From Deltaproteobacteria bacterium (GTDB lineage Bacteria > Desulfobacterota > Syntrophobacteria > Syntrophobacterales > Syntrophobacteraceae), in NCBI GenBank assembly GCA_021780695.1, contig JAJXYD010000001.1, positions 1 through 64,000 on the forward strand: a stretch of DNA of 64,000 bases, in the 5' to 3' direction. Shown here one piece after another: positions 36,915-44,804 of this stretch. The notes below the pieces were generated by a model that saw only the letters and a list, made by a program, of their open reading frames with translations, was not told the origin of the DNA and did no database searches. Both the position numbers and the translations under genes were made by a program. The stretch's first letter is position 1, and each line of letters starts with the position of its first letter.

Positions 36915-37793
36915 TTAAAGCGCCCTCATCCATTCGGGTTTGAGGGCGGTTTCGCCTCGTAGCGCGGTATCGATCATCGCGAGGGCCCTGTCTTTATCCG
37001 CGGGCATTTTGACCCTTAGAGGCAGGTAATTAGAGGCGTGGTTGGCAATGAAGATGCCGCGCGTCATATTGGTGTGCGCAAGCATTTCCCTTAGCTCTTT
37101 TAGCATCTCGCCGGGGGAAAGCAGTTCGAACCGGCCGGCTCTTACCTCCCGTTCGAGCACGGTGCCGGGGTGAATCATCAGGGTTAAAACTCCGGCGTAA
37201 TTGGGGTCGATTGCCGAAAGGGCCCTCCCGGTTGCACGGGCGTGTTCAAGGGATCTTTTGCGGCCTGCAAGCCCCAGAATCACCATCGCCGAAAGCTTCA
37301 TGCCGGCGTTGCGCACTCTTTGGCCCGCCTCTATCATGGCCTCGGGCGACTGTCCTTTGCCGATCTCCTGGAGCACTTGGGCGTCTCCGCTTTCCAGACC
37401 GAGATAAACTATTCCCAAGCCAAGCTCTCGAAGCTCAGCCAGTTCACTGTCGCTTTTTGATCGGATTGCTTTTGCTCCCGCATAGGTGCCCACCCTTTGA
37501 ACCCAGGGCATCTTTGCCCGAATTTGGCTCAATATCCCCGTAAGCCTTTTGTGCGGGATAATCAGGGCATCGCCGTCGATCAAAAAAACCCTTTTAAGAA
37601 ACTGCAGGTTTTGGGCAGCGTAGTCGATGTCGGCCTCGATTACCGCATCGTCTTTTATCGCAAAAGGCTTATCTTTGTAGGTTCCGCAAAATGTACACCG
37701 GTTGTGCGAACACCCGAGTGTTACCTGGAGCAATAAACTGTCCGCTTCGCTGGGAGGGCGGATAATAAAGCCCTCATAGTGCATTCCTTCCAT
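36915..37793 (-). CDS. Radical SAM protein of unknown function
   Basis: About 292 residues. The cluster motif is GCSHNRCTFCG, i.e. Cys-x4-Cys-x2-Cys rather than the standard x3-x2 spacing; a known subgroup shares this. VFLIDGDALIIP and LGLGIVYLGLESGDAQVLQEIGKG follow the usual barrel pattern, and the C-terminus is short without an extra cluster. The start at 37793 follows GGAG. It is convergent with the thiC-family gene. The reaction is not predictable. Confidence 0.85.
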   Translation of the reverse strand: MEGMHYEGFIIRPPSEADSLLLQVTLGCSHNRCTFCGTYKDKPFAIKDDAVIEADIDYAAQNLQFLKRVFLIDGDALIIPHKRLTGILSQIRAKMPWVQRVGTYAGAKAIRSKSDSELAELRELGLGIVYLGLESGDAQVLQEIGKGQSPEAMIEAGQRVRNAGMKLSAMVILGLAGRKRSLEHARATGRALSAIDPNYAGVLTLMIHPGTVLEREVRAGRFELLSPGEMLKELREMLAHTNMTRGIFIANHASNYLPLRVKMPADKDRALAMIDTALRGETALKPEWMRAL

Positions 37794-37928
37794 TTTAAGT
37801 CTCCGCATGAACTGAAATTTAATTTAAAACAGTATAGCTTCATTGTCCGAAATGGAATACGATCTTTTGGGGAAAATGAAACTGGGATCTTTCCCATACG
37901 CTGTCCTATATTTTTCGGGAATGACAAA

Positions 37929-38711
37929 ATGAATAAAATCCCTCTTTCTGTGGCGCTCATTACCAAAAACGAAGAAACGGATCTGCCGGGCTGTCTGCAA
38001 AGCGTTTCCTTTGCCGACCAAATTGTGATAGTCGATTGCGGCAGTGTTGACCGGACCGGGGATATCGCCGCCCGGTTTGGAGCTCAATTTTTTGTCGAAG
38101 CCTGGAAGGGCTATGGTCCTCAGAAAAACAGCGCTCTTGACAAATGCTCCCGCGACTGGGTCCTGATACTCGATGCCGATGAGCGCATTCCCGGGCAAAC
38201 AGCCCAAAAAATTGCGGAACTGCTTGCCGGCGGAAACGCCGATGCCTATTCCTTCCGGCGAAAAAACCTCTTTCACGGAAAATGGATCCGGTCCACCGAT
38301 TGGTGGCCCGATGAAGTCACAAGGCTTGTCAGAAGAACTAAGTCCCGATTCGAAGGCCTTACCCACGAAAGGCTTGTCGTCGACGGCGTCACAAAGCCGC
38401 TGAAATGTTGCATCGAACATTTCAGCTACAATTCCTATTCGGAACTCTTTAAAAAACTCGACGGCTACTCGACCGAGCAGGCCGCGCAAATGTTTGCCGT
38501 CGGCAAAAGGGCAGGACCTTCCGATGCCCTCTTGCGGGGCGCGTGGATGTTTTTTAGGAACTATTTTCTGCGCCGCGGCTTTATATCGGGCTTTGACGGG
38601 TTTGTAATATCTCTTTCCAAAGGACTGGGGACATTTTTGAAATACGCAAAGCTCCATGAATTAAAATACCAGGATGATAATGCTTTGCCTGGGGAAGCAA
38701 AAACCCCCTGA
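37929..38711 (+). CDS. GT2 glycosyltransferase, WaaE/KdtX-like
   Basis: About 260 residues. SVALITKNEETDLPGCLQSV, IVIVDCGSVDRT and VLILDADERI are the GT-A donor and metal sites; HGKWIRSTDWWPDEVTRLVRR and FEGLTHERL follow the pattern of LPS-core GT2 enzymes such as WaaE. It may add a core sugar at the cytoplasmic membrane. The start at 37929 is chosen over an upstream frame lacking conservation. Its stop codon lies inside the bidirectional hairpin at 38704-38731. Confidence 0.87.
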   Translation: MNKIPLSVALITKNEETDLPGCLQSVSFADQIVIVDCGSVDRTGDIAARFGAQFFVEAWKGYGPQKNSALDKCSRDWVLILDADERIPGQTAQKIAELLAGGNADAYSFRRKNLFHGKWIRSTDWWPDEVTRLVRRTKSRFEGLTHERLVVDGVTKPLKCCIEHFSYNSYSELFKKLDGYSTEQAAQMFAVGKRAGPSDALLRGAWMFFRNYFLRRGFISGFDGFVISLSKGLGTFLKYAKLHELKYQDDNALPGEAKTP

Positions 38712-38731
38712 GGCCCTAGGGCCTCAGGGGG
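38699..38731 (-). terminator. Intrinsic terminator of the MvhD-type gene
   Basis: A 28-base perfect inverted repeat (CCCCCTGAGGCCCT and complement) followed on the minus strand by five T. It ends the minus-strand selenoprotein-type gene and overlaps the stop of the convergent GT2 gene. Confidence 0.85.
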
Positions 38732-38744
38732 AAAGTTTCTGAAT

Positions 38745-39179
38745 TCAGGCGGCTTTTTCCGTGCCATCCCGTCTTCTTATCGGGCTGGGCCCAAGCTTTC
38801 GTACCTTTTCGGTCATCTCTTTGCTGATTTCGGCAAACCGGGGACCTTCGCCGGAGGAGAGGTTGTACATGGCCACGCGCTCAGGCTCCAGTCCAATGGT
38901 TTTAAGCAGTTGCCTTACATATTCGACGCGCTTTCTCGCCCGGATGTTGCCTGATTGATATTTGCAGTCGCCCTCCATGCAGCCGGCCACAAAAACACCG
39001 TCAGCGCCCTTTTCAATGGCTCTCATAAGATGGATGACCGCCACCCTGCCTGTGCACGGAACTTTAACTATCTTGATATTGCTTGGATACGTCAATCGCA
39101 TCGAACCTGCCAGGTCCGCCGCAGCGTATGCTCACTGGGTGCAGCAGAAGGCGACCACGATCGGTTCAAAGTCCCCCAT
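38745..39179 (-). CDS. mvhD: MvhD/FlpD-type hydrogenase iron-sulfur subunit with in-frame UGA (probable selenocysteine)
   Basis: Read through one TGA (39132-39134) the gene encodes 144 residues: MGDFEPIVVAFCCTQ, then UGA, then AYAAADLAGS and RLTYPSNIKIVKVPCTGRV. The family normally has FCCNWCSYAGADLAG here, so UGA stands exactly where a conserved cysteine is expected, as residue 16. AAAGGAG lies eight bases ahead of the ATG at 39179, a far better start than the internal ATG at 39101. A 7-bp stem with loop GGC follows the UGA. MvhD passes electrons between hydrogenase or formate dehydrogenase and heterodisulfide reductase. Further cluster cysteines are PCTGR and AGCMEGDCKY. No hdr genes are in the window. 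Confidence 0.88.
39102..39118 (-). other. Putative bacterial SECIS hairpin of the MvhD-type gene
   Basis: On the minus strand CGGACCU and AGGUUCG pair (seven pairs, one G-U) around loop GGC. It starts 13 bases after the UGA and the loop begins 20 bases after it, within the known range, with the GG expected in the apical loop of SelB-bound SECIS elements. Confidence 0.75.
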
Positions 39180-39251
39180 CTTATCTCTCCTTTATCAGGA
39201 TTTCCCAGCCTGGTTACAATTCACCTAAATGCTACTAAATATAGTGTAAAG

Positions 39252-39323
39252 CTATTGTTTCGAAAAGAAAAAAAACGTAAGGTACCCTCAAAGGGCCAAA
39301 ATTTGGATTTCTTTTCGCAATAG
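39252..39323. repeat. Inverted repeat between divergent mvhD-type and cobM genes
   Basis: CTATTGTTTCGAAAAGAAA (39252-39270) is nearly the inverse of TTTCTTTTCGCAATAG (39308-39323), apart from three extra bases, with a spacer of about 37 bases. It could be a regulatory site for either gene. Confidence 0.45.
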
Positions 39324-39458
39324 TTTCCTATCCGTGCCTCATAGCTTGACAGGGGCACTGCGAGATGGGAAAAAGAGCTAAATCTTCAAAAAGATGCGGG
39401 GAGTCCTGTAACCCCCTTGCTCGTATTTAGTTTGCCCCTTTACACAGAGGAAGTCGAC

Positions 39459-40232
39459 ATGAATGAGCCTGTCCGATTTGTCGGGGCTGGTCCGGGAGAT
39501 CCCGAACTCATTACCGTAAAAGGAATGCGGCTGCTTGAGAAAGCCGATCGCGTCGTTTACGCCGGTTCCCTGGTGCCCAAAACATTGCTGAGCTACTGTG
39601 CAAAAGATGTCCTCGCCTTTGACAGCGCTTCGCTTACCCTCGAACAGACTCACGGGCTCCTTAGGCAAGGCTATGAAGCCGGAGAAAGTGTGGTGAGGCT
39701 CCATACCGGCGACCCCGGCCTCTATGGCGCGCTCCACGAGCAAATGGAGCTTCTTGATCGCGATAATATTCCCTATGAGGTTGTACCCGGAGTTACTGCC
39801 GCATTCGCCTCGGCTGCCGCCATGAAAAAAGTGCTGACGATCCCCGAGATATCCCAGACCGTTATTTTGACTCGGCTTGGGGCAAGAACCCCTGTTCCGG
39901 GAAAGGAAAGCCTGGAGACTCTGGCCTCCCACCGGGCAACTATGCTAATCTATCTGAGCGTCCAGCGCATCGAAGAGGTCGTCGGGCAACTGTTGACCCA
40001 TTATCCGGCTGATACTCCAGTCATGGTGGCTTATCGGGTCGGCTGGCCGGAGCAAAAATTTCTGCGGGCAACGCTGGAAAATATCGCCTCCCGGGTGCGC
40101 GGGGAGCAAATCGGACGCCAGGCCATAATTTTGGTTGGCGAAGTCTTTGGCGGAGGCGAAGGGGGCAAAAGGTCCAAGCTCTATGACGAATCCTTCAGTC
40201 ATCAGTACCGGGATGGTCGAAAAAACGGCTAG
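39459..40232 (+). CDS. cobM: Cobalt-precorrin-4 C11-methyltransferase
   Basis: 257 residues. VRFVGAGPGDPELITVKGMRLL is the uroporphyrinogen/precorrin methylase start, RLHTGDPGLYGAL the SAM loop, and VVPGVTAAFASAA the core; the ordered set matches CobM/CbiF. It methylates C11 of the corrin precursor with SAM in the cytoplasm. GAGGAAG precedes the ATG at 39459. The next genes cbiG and cbiH overlap in turn, so the three form an operon. Since cbiG is present, the anaerobic (early cobalt) route is implied. I saw no cobalamin riboswitch upstream. Confidence 0.93.
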   Translation: MNEPVRFVGAGPGDPELITVKGMRLLEKADRVVYAGSLVPKTLLSYCAKDVLAFDSASLTLEQTHGLLRQGYEAGESVVRLHTGDPGLYGALHEQMELLDRDNIPYEVVPGVTAAFASAAAMKKVLTIPEISQTVILTRLGARTPVPGKESLETLASHRATMLIYLSVQRIEEVVGQLLTHYPADTPVMVAYRVGWPEQKFLRATLENIASRVRGEQIGRQAIILVGEVFGGGEGGKRSKLYDESFSHQYRDGRKNG

Positions 40233-41265
40233 AACCGCGATTTTTGCTCTGACCCGAAAGGGGGCTGAACTGGCCGGCTACCTTTCCTCTCATATCCCGG
40301 GGTGCAGCTGTTTTTGCCTCAGCCGCTACGCACTGCCCGGTATGATTGCCTTCGAGCGTCTATCCGATGCCTTCGGCCCTGCATGGCTGTCCTATGAGGC
40401 CATCGTGTGCATAATGAGTTGCGGCATTGCGGTGCGCATGGCGGCTCCCATGCTCGAACACAAGACCCGGGACCCCGCCGTCGTAGTTGTTGACCAAAGC
40501 GGCGCTTTTGCTGTAAGCCTGCTTTCAGGTCATATCGGCGGGGCAAACGAGCTGGCCGGAAAGCTCGCAGCTCTGACTGGGGGAAGGGCCGTTATTACTA
40601 CCGCCTCGGACATTCAGGAAAAGCCCGCCATAGACCTTGCGGCCAGGGAAGCCGGACTGGAGATCGAAAACATCGCCATGGTCGCCAGGCTCCAGGCGCT
40701 TATCTTGGATGACGTCCCTCTCTGGATTTTTGATCCCGAAGAGCTCCTTCTCCAATACCTGCCGCCTGACCACGGTTTCCACCAGGTAAAACCGGGAGAG
40801 GGTATAGCGAAGTTTTCCGCCATTGCCGGTATATGGGTCTGTGAATCTTTCGCCCCACGGGGAGTTCAATGTCTGGAAATCAGACCGCGCAACCTTGTGG
40901 TCGGCATCGGGTGCAATAGAGGCACGAGTTGTGAGGAAATAGTCGGATTTATTAGAGACAAACTTATGGAAAGCGCTCTGGCGCCTCTTTCCATAAAAAA
41001 TTTCGCAAGCCTGGATATCAAGGCCGACGAGGTTGGGCTCTTGGAGGCGGTCAAGGTGTTTGACCGGCCCATTTATTTTTGCGCCCGTCAGGATATTGAG
41101 GGAATTAACGTTCCTAATCCGTCGGAAACGGTTGCCAGGCATGCAGGAGTTGAATCCGTATGCGAAGCGAGCGCTCTTTGGAGTGCGGGGACGAGCAAGT
41201 TGCTTGTGTCCAAAAGGAAAAGGGGCAACTGCACTCTGGCGGTTGCAAGGGTAGGCTCTCGATAA
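40183..41265 (+). CDS. cbiG: Cobalt-precorrin-5A hydrolase
   Basis: About 360 residues. N-terminal and central CbiG domains: IAVRMAAPMLEHKTRDPAVVVVDQSGAFAVSLLSGHIGGAN, ITTASDIQEKPAIDLAA; C-terminal CbiG/CobE domain: VVGIGCNRGTSCEEI and ALWSAGTSKLLVSKRKRGNCTLAVAR. It opens the lactone of cobalt-precorrin-5A and releases acetaldehyde. It overlaps cobM by 50 bases and cbiH by about 100. ATG at 40213 is an alternative start. Confidence 0.93.
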   Translation: MTNPSVISTGMVEKTARTAIFALTRKGAELAGYLSSHIPGCSCFCLSRYALPGMIAFERLSDAFGPAWLSYEAIVCIMSCGIAVRMAAPMLEHKTRDPAVVVVDQSGAFAVSLLSGHIGGANELAGKLAALTGGRAVITTASDIQEKPAIDLAAREAGLEIENIAMVARLQALILDDVPLWIFDPEELLLQYLPPDHGFHQVKPGEGIAKFSAIAGIWVCESFAPRGVQCLEIRPRNLVVGIGCNRGTSCEEIVGFIRDKLMESALAPLSIKNFASLDIKADEVGLLEAVKVFDRPIYFCARQDIEGINVPNPSETVARHAGVESVCEASALWSAGTSKLLVSKRKRGNCTLAVARVGSR

Positions 41266-42071
41266 TAGGGCTTGGGCCCGGACACAAATCCTATATCCCC
41301 CGGGAAGCGCTCGAAGCGCTAAAAGCGGCCGAAGTGGTCCTTGGGTACAAAACCTACCTGGACCTGGTAAAGGAGCTGCTCCTGGATAAAAGCGTCATTT
41401 CGAGCGGTATGCGAAAGGAAGTCGAGCGCTGCCGCGAGGCGATAGACTATGCCCTGGCAGGAAGAAATGTCGCCCTGGTATCGAGCGGCGATGCTGGTAT
41501 CTACGGAATGGCAGGCCTTGTGCTTGATATCTGCAGGCAAGGGCACATCGAGGTTCTGGAGTGGGATAAAGTCCCGGCGGCCCCCAAGCCCTGCTCCGGC
41601 CAGAGCCCGCAAATGCCCCCGGCGTTTCTTCTGCGTGTTATCCCGGGTATTGCCGCTTTCAACGCGGCTGCTTCCATACTTGGCGCCCCGCTCATGCATG
41701 ATTTTGCCGCCGTGAGCCTTAGCGATCATCTGACCCCGTGGGAGGTCATTGAAAAAAGGCTTGGAGCCGCAGCCGAGGCCGATTTCGTCCTGGCGCTCTA
41801 TAATCCCAGGAGCAAGAGCAGACCGGATTTGCTTCAAAAGGCTGTCGAGATACTTCTTCGGTTTCGCTCGGCGCAAACTCCTGTGGGGATCGTGCGGGGG
41901 GCGACGCGGGAAAACCAGTGGAAACGGTTGGCTACCCTTGGAGAACTGCCGGTAGATCAAGTGGACATGCAGTCCATGGTAATCATTGGAAACAGCCGGA
42001 CCTATATCTGGAACGGCTGGATGGTGACTCCAAGGGGATACCTGGATAAATATTCGGTCAAGGGATTCTAA
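41160..42071 (+). CDS. cbiH: Cobalt-precorrin-3B C17-methyltransferase
   Basis: 303 residues in this reading, of which the first 30 overlap cbiG and are probably not conserved; the enzyme fold begins RLSIIGLGPGHKSYIP. Later landmarks are VVLGYKTYLDLV, LVSSGDAGIYGMAG, VIPGIAAFNAAASILGAPLMHDFAAVSLSD and TPVGIVRGATRENQ. It methylates C17 with ring contraction. No good ATG or GTG exists between the overlap and the fold, so the exact start (possibly CTG or TTG) is open. It converges with the HDOD gene with a four-base overlap of stops. Confidence 0.9.
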   Translation: MRSERSLECGDEQVACVQKEKGQLHSGGCKGRLSIIGLGPGHKSYIPREALEALKAAEVVLGYKTYLDLVKELLLDKSVISSGMRKEVERCREAIDYALAGRNVALVSSGDAGIYGMAGLVLDICRQGHIEVLEWDKVPAAPKPCSGQSPQMPPAFLLRVIPGIAAFNAAASILGAPLMHDFAAVSLSDHLTPWEVIEKRLGAAAEADFVLALYNPRSKSRPDLLQKAVEILLRFRSAQTPVGIVRGATRENQWKRLATLGELPVDQVDMQSMVIIGNSRTYIWNGWMVTPRGYLDKYSVKGF

Positions 42072-43012
42072 AGTCCCCCGGGTTCGCTCTGGAGAGCTTC
42101 CCTCACCTCGGCTAGTATTTCTTCGATTCGATCCGCGTCAAGCCCAAGGACCTTGAAACTTTTTATCCTGTCCATGTCCAGGTCCGGCTTGCGTATCGGT
42201 CCCACTCCCAGTTTGTGACAGACGGCATTGGCCGCGCTCACTATGGGGATGAGCTCATTTGTGGAACTGTTTAGCTCCGGCTGATGGTGGTTGGCTATCG
42301 CCTCTTCGATCTCCGCCGTGAAACGCCAGTTGGTCGCTATCGCCCCGCCCACCATGGCATGATTGAAGCCAAACCTGCGCTCTTCGGCTCCAAAGAAGTC
42401 ACTTTCGTCATTATAGACACTTTCCAGGATTTCTCCCATAGCGTCAGGGGCATGCAAAAAGAGCGCTGTCTTGCCCACGTCGTGCATTAATCCGGCCAGA
42501 TAGGCTTCCTCCTTGCGCCGGTAACGGATCGCATCGGCTATTTTTCTGGACGCCAGTCCACAGCCAACCGAGTGCTCCCAGAGGAGCTTTTCAGCCAGCC
42601 CCACCTTCGAATACATCCCCTTGAGCACTGCCGTCATAATCAGGGAACTGATGGAGTCAAATCCCATAAACATAAGGGCGTCATTTAGGGTGGCAATCGA
42701 TCGGGATGCGCCGTACATTGGCGAATTGGCAACCTTGAGAACCCTGGCTGCAAGCGCGGGGTCTTTTGTAATGAGCGCGTTTATCTCTCTTGGGTTTGCA
42801 TCTTCGTCGGCGAGTTTGTCCAGTACTTGCGTGGCTATATGGGGCATCGGGGGCAGATCCCCGATCACTTGGGCTATCTTGGCCGCTGAAGATAATCCCG
42901 GGCTCTGAGGGGAGGGGGCGCCTTTGGCTGAAGTATCGGATCGGGACCCCGAAGATGGTTTACCAGATTTTCCGGGCGATGAGGGCCTTGCTTGTCTTAT
43001 TTCGGCTGTCAT
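42068..43012 (-). CDS. HDOD domain protein
   Basis: About 314 residues. A Pro/Ser-rich, probably disordered N-terminus (about 45 residues) precedes a HDOD domain: IGDLPPMPHIATQVLDKLADE, ITKDPALAARVLKVANSPMYG, IATLNDALMFMGF and GLMHDVGKTALFL. HDOD proteins act as signalling or scaffold modules without confirmed hydrolase activity. Here HDVGK and a later NHHQPE are present, so some HD residues remain. GGAG lies just ahead of the ATG at 43012. Confidence 0.88.
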   Translation of the reverse strand: MTAEIRQARPSSPGKSGKPSSGSRSDTSAKGAPSPQSPGLSSAAKIAQVIGDLPPMPHIATQVLDKLADEDANPREINALITKDPALAARVLKVANSPMYGASRSIATLNDALMFMGFDSISSLIMTAVLKGMYSKVGLAEKLLWEHSVGCGLASRKIADAIRYRRKEEAYLAGLMHDVGKTALFLHAPDAMGEILESVYNDESDFFGAEERRFGFNHAMVGGAIATNWRFTAEIEEAIANHHQPELNSSTNELIPIVSAANAVCHKLGVGPIRKPDLDMDRIKSFKVLGLDADRIEEILAEVREALQSEPGGL

Positions 43013-43074
43013 TGGAGCTCCGCTTTTGTCCGCCAGCACTTTGGGCAGGCAGGGAACATATATGCAGTAGTTGG

Positions 43075-43431
43075 TCAGCTTTCCTTTTCCATTCCGGAGT
43101 CGGGCGCGCTGGAAACCGACGAACTTGCCGGTTCAAGGGGGGGCTGTGCCTTGGAGGCCTCAGTTTGTGCAAGCTTCTTTCCTTTACGTTCGAGCTTTAG
43201 CTGACGGCGAGTTTTAAAATGTAATTTTAAAAATGCGCTCAAACCCACAAAAAAACCCACCAGCAGCGATATCCCAACGATAAGATAGAGCTTTACGCTA
43301 AAAGTTTTGTTTAACAGGTAGAGGTTGTATTTCATAGACTCGGTCTGTAGCCAGATCTCACGGTTTTGATAAGCGAAAACGGCGACCAGGCTAAGAATTA
43401 TCAGGGTTATGATCAGCTTAAAGAGCTTCAT
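43075..43431 (-). CDS. LapA-domain (DUF1049) membrane protein
   Basis: About 118 residues. Two membrane segments (LFKLIITLIILSLVAVFAYQN and LYLIVGISLLVGFFVGLSAF) surround a short loop, with a charged coiled tail (KTRRQLKLERKGKKLAQ) in the cytoplasm and a Ser/Pro-rich end. This matches the LapA/lipopolysaccharide assembly protein A family. The start overlaps the end of the HIT gene by 14 bases. Confidence 0.8.
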   Translation of the reverse strand: MKLFKLIITLIILSLVAVFAYQNREIWLQTESMKYNLYLLNKTFSVKLYLIVGISLLVGFFVGLSAFLKLHFKTRRQLKLERKGKKLAQTEASKAQPPLEPASSSVSSAPDSGMEKES

Positions 43432-43918
43432 CAACGCTCTCCTTCCTGAAAAGTGGTAAAAGTTTTAAGTAGGACTGCTCAATGTGTTCGGGGATACTGC
43501 GAATATCGGCAAGGGCGGCCATGAAGTTGGTATCTCCCCGCCATCTGGGCACGATGTGGAAGTGAAGATGCTCCTCGTAGCCCGCTCCGGCTTCCCGCCC
43601 GATGTTCAACCCTATATTGAATCCATCGGGATGCATGACCCCACGCAGTATGCGCGTGGACCTTTTTACCAGAGCCATAAGACGGTGCTCCTCATCGGTG
43701 CCCAATTCCTCGAGGCTGGAGGCATGACGCACGGGAGAAACCAGCAGGTGCCCGTTGTTATAGGGAAATCTGTTCATCATTACTGTTGCCAGGCCGTCCC
43801 GGTGCAGGATTAGACGTTCCTCGTCGGACTGGCCGTGGTAGTCTCTGCAAAAAATACAACCAGGCGGTTTTTTGCCAAGAATGTAGTCAACTCGCCATGG
43901 AGCCCAAAGATTGTGCAC
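43418..43918 (-). CDS. HIT family hydrolase/phosphorylase
   Basis: 166 residues. HNLWAPWRVDYI and a Cys pair (GCIFCRDY) start the protein; the histidine triad is HLHFHIVPRW near residue 115. This subgroup resembles bacterial AP4A phosphorylase-like HIT enzymes with a zinc site. A GTG start is used. It lies in a row with the LapA-like and phosphoesterase genes. Confidence 0.88.
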   Translation of the reverse strand: MHNLWAPWRVDYILGKKPPGCIFCRDYHGQSDEERLILHRDGLATVMMNRFPYNNGHLLVSPVRHASSLEELGTDEEHRLMALVKRSTRILRGVMHPDGFNIGLNIGREAGAGYEEHLHFHIVPRWRGDTNFMAALADIRSIPEHIEQSYLKLLPLFRKESVDEAL

Positions 43919-43933
43919 CTCTTTGCCGTTCCT

Positions 43934-44446
43934 CTATGCGTGGGGTCCTGTAAAACCATCGATCTCGATGATTTCACCTTCGATTCCATCAGTTATCTTT
44001 AGAAGCCCTAACGATCCGGGGCAGTTTCCCCGGCCATGAAAAACCGATCCGGGATTAAACCAGAGTACCCCGCTTTCCCGGGCCATTATCGGTTCATGCG
44101 TATGGCCAAACAGTATTGCGTCGACTTGGTCAAACTGCCCGCTTACCCTTTTGCGAATCCCGGCGGGTGGTCCCCATCCGTGTGCGATCCCCAGGCGAAA
44201 ACGGCCCACCTTTACAACCTTTTGAGCCGGCAGCCTCTGTTTGATCGAATAATCATCCATATTTCCCGACACGGCTTCAAGCGGGTAGCGCTCAAGATAG
44301 GTAAGAACTTCCACTCTGTCCCAGTCTCCGAGATGAATTACCATGTCGGCGTCCTCGCAATACCGCGAACAGACGAATCTAAACTCCTCGGTAGCCGTCT
44401 TAATGTGGGTGTCCGACATTACCACTATCTTTACCGGATAAGACAT
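43934..44446 (-). CDS. YfcE/MJ0936-family metallophosphoesterase
   Basis: 170 residues. The metal motifs are visible in order: VVMSDTHIK, VIHLGDWDRVE, AVSGNMDDYS (in place of GNCD), IAHGW and FGHTHEPI. It hydrolyses phosphodiesters with two divalent metals. AGAGGA precedes the ATG. It is transcribed toward the HIT gene, 15 bases away. Confidence 0.9.
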   Translation of the reverse strand: MSYPVKIVVMSDTHIKTATEEFRFVCSRYCEDADMVIHLGDWDRVEVLTYLERYPLEAVSGNMDDYSIKQRLPAQKVVKVGRFRLGIAHGWGPPAGIRKRVSGQFDQVDAILFGHTHEPIMARESGVLWFNPGSVFHGRGNCPGSLGLLKITDGIEGEIIEIDGFTGPHA

Positions 44447-44804
44447 GAAATCCTCTATCCTTACGAAACATTACCCAATATGGCTTTAAATAGGTTACTA
44501 TACCAACCGGCACTGAAAAAACAAGCACTTTCAATCGTCGCTCCCAATTGGGGTTTGACCCATGCCCTGGTTGGATCCTCACCAGCCGCACCGCTGCCTG
44601 CTCTTGTGTCAAATAAAGGATGACGAGAGGATGTCGACTCCGAGGATATCTCTCTTGGTAATGCAAGTAAGGAAAGCTTTGATTTTTGAGGATGCCAAAT
44701 AAAACTGCCGCCCACGCAGAGGCATGCTGACCCAAAATCGGGGCAAGGCAAAAATGGGCAGGGGCCGAAAAGAGCTATCCTAAGCTCGCGGAAAATACGC
44801 CGGC
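44447..44804. other. Gene-free stretch
   Basis: No gene or known RNA recognised between the phosphoesterase and MetK. Reading frames present lack motifs. Confidence 0.3.

Noticed and set aside
38745-39101. Annotating MvhD as a 118-residue protein starting at the internal ATG
   Set aside because: That start lacks a ribosome binding site and loses the conserved N-terminal cysteine motif; reading through TGA restores both.
39180-39458. Cobalamin riboswitch ahead of cobM
   Set aside because: No B12-box-like conserved sequence; the region holds an inverted repeat instead.
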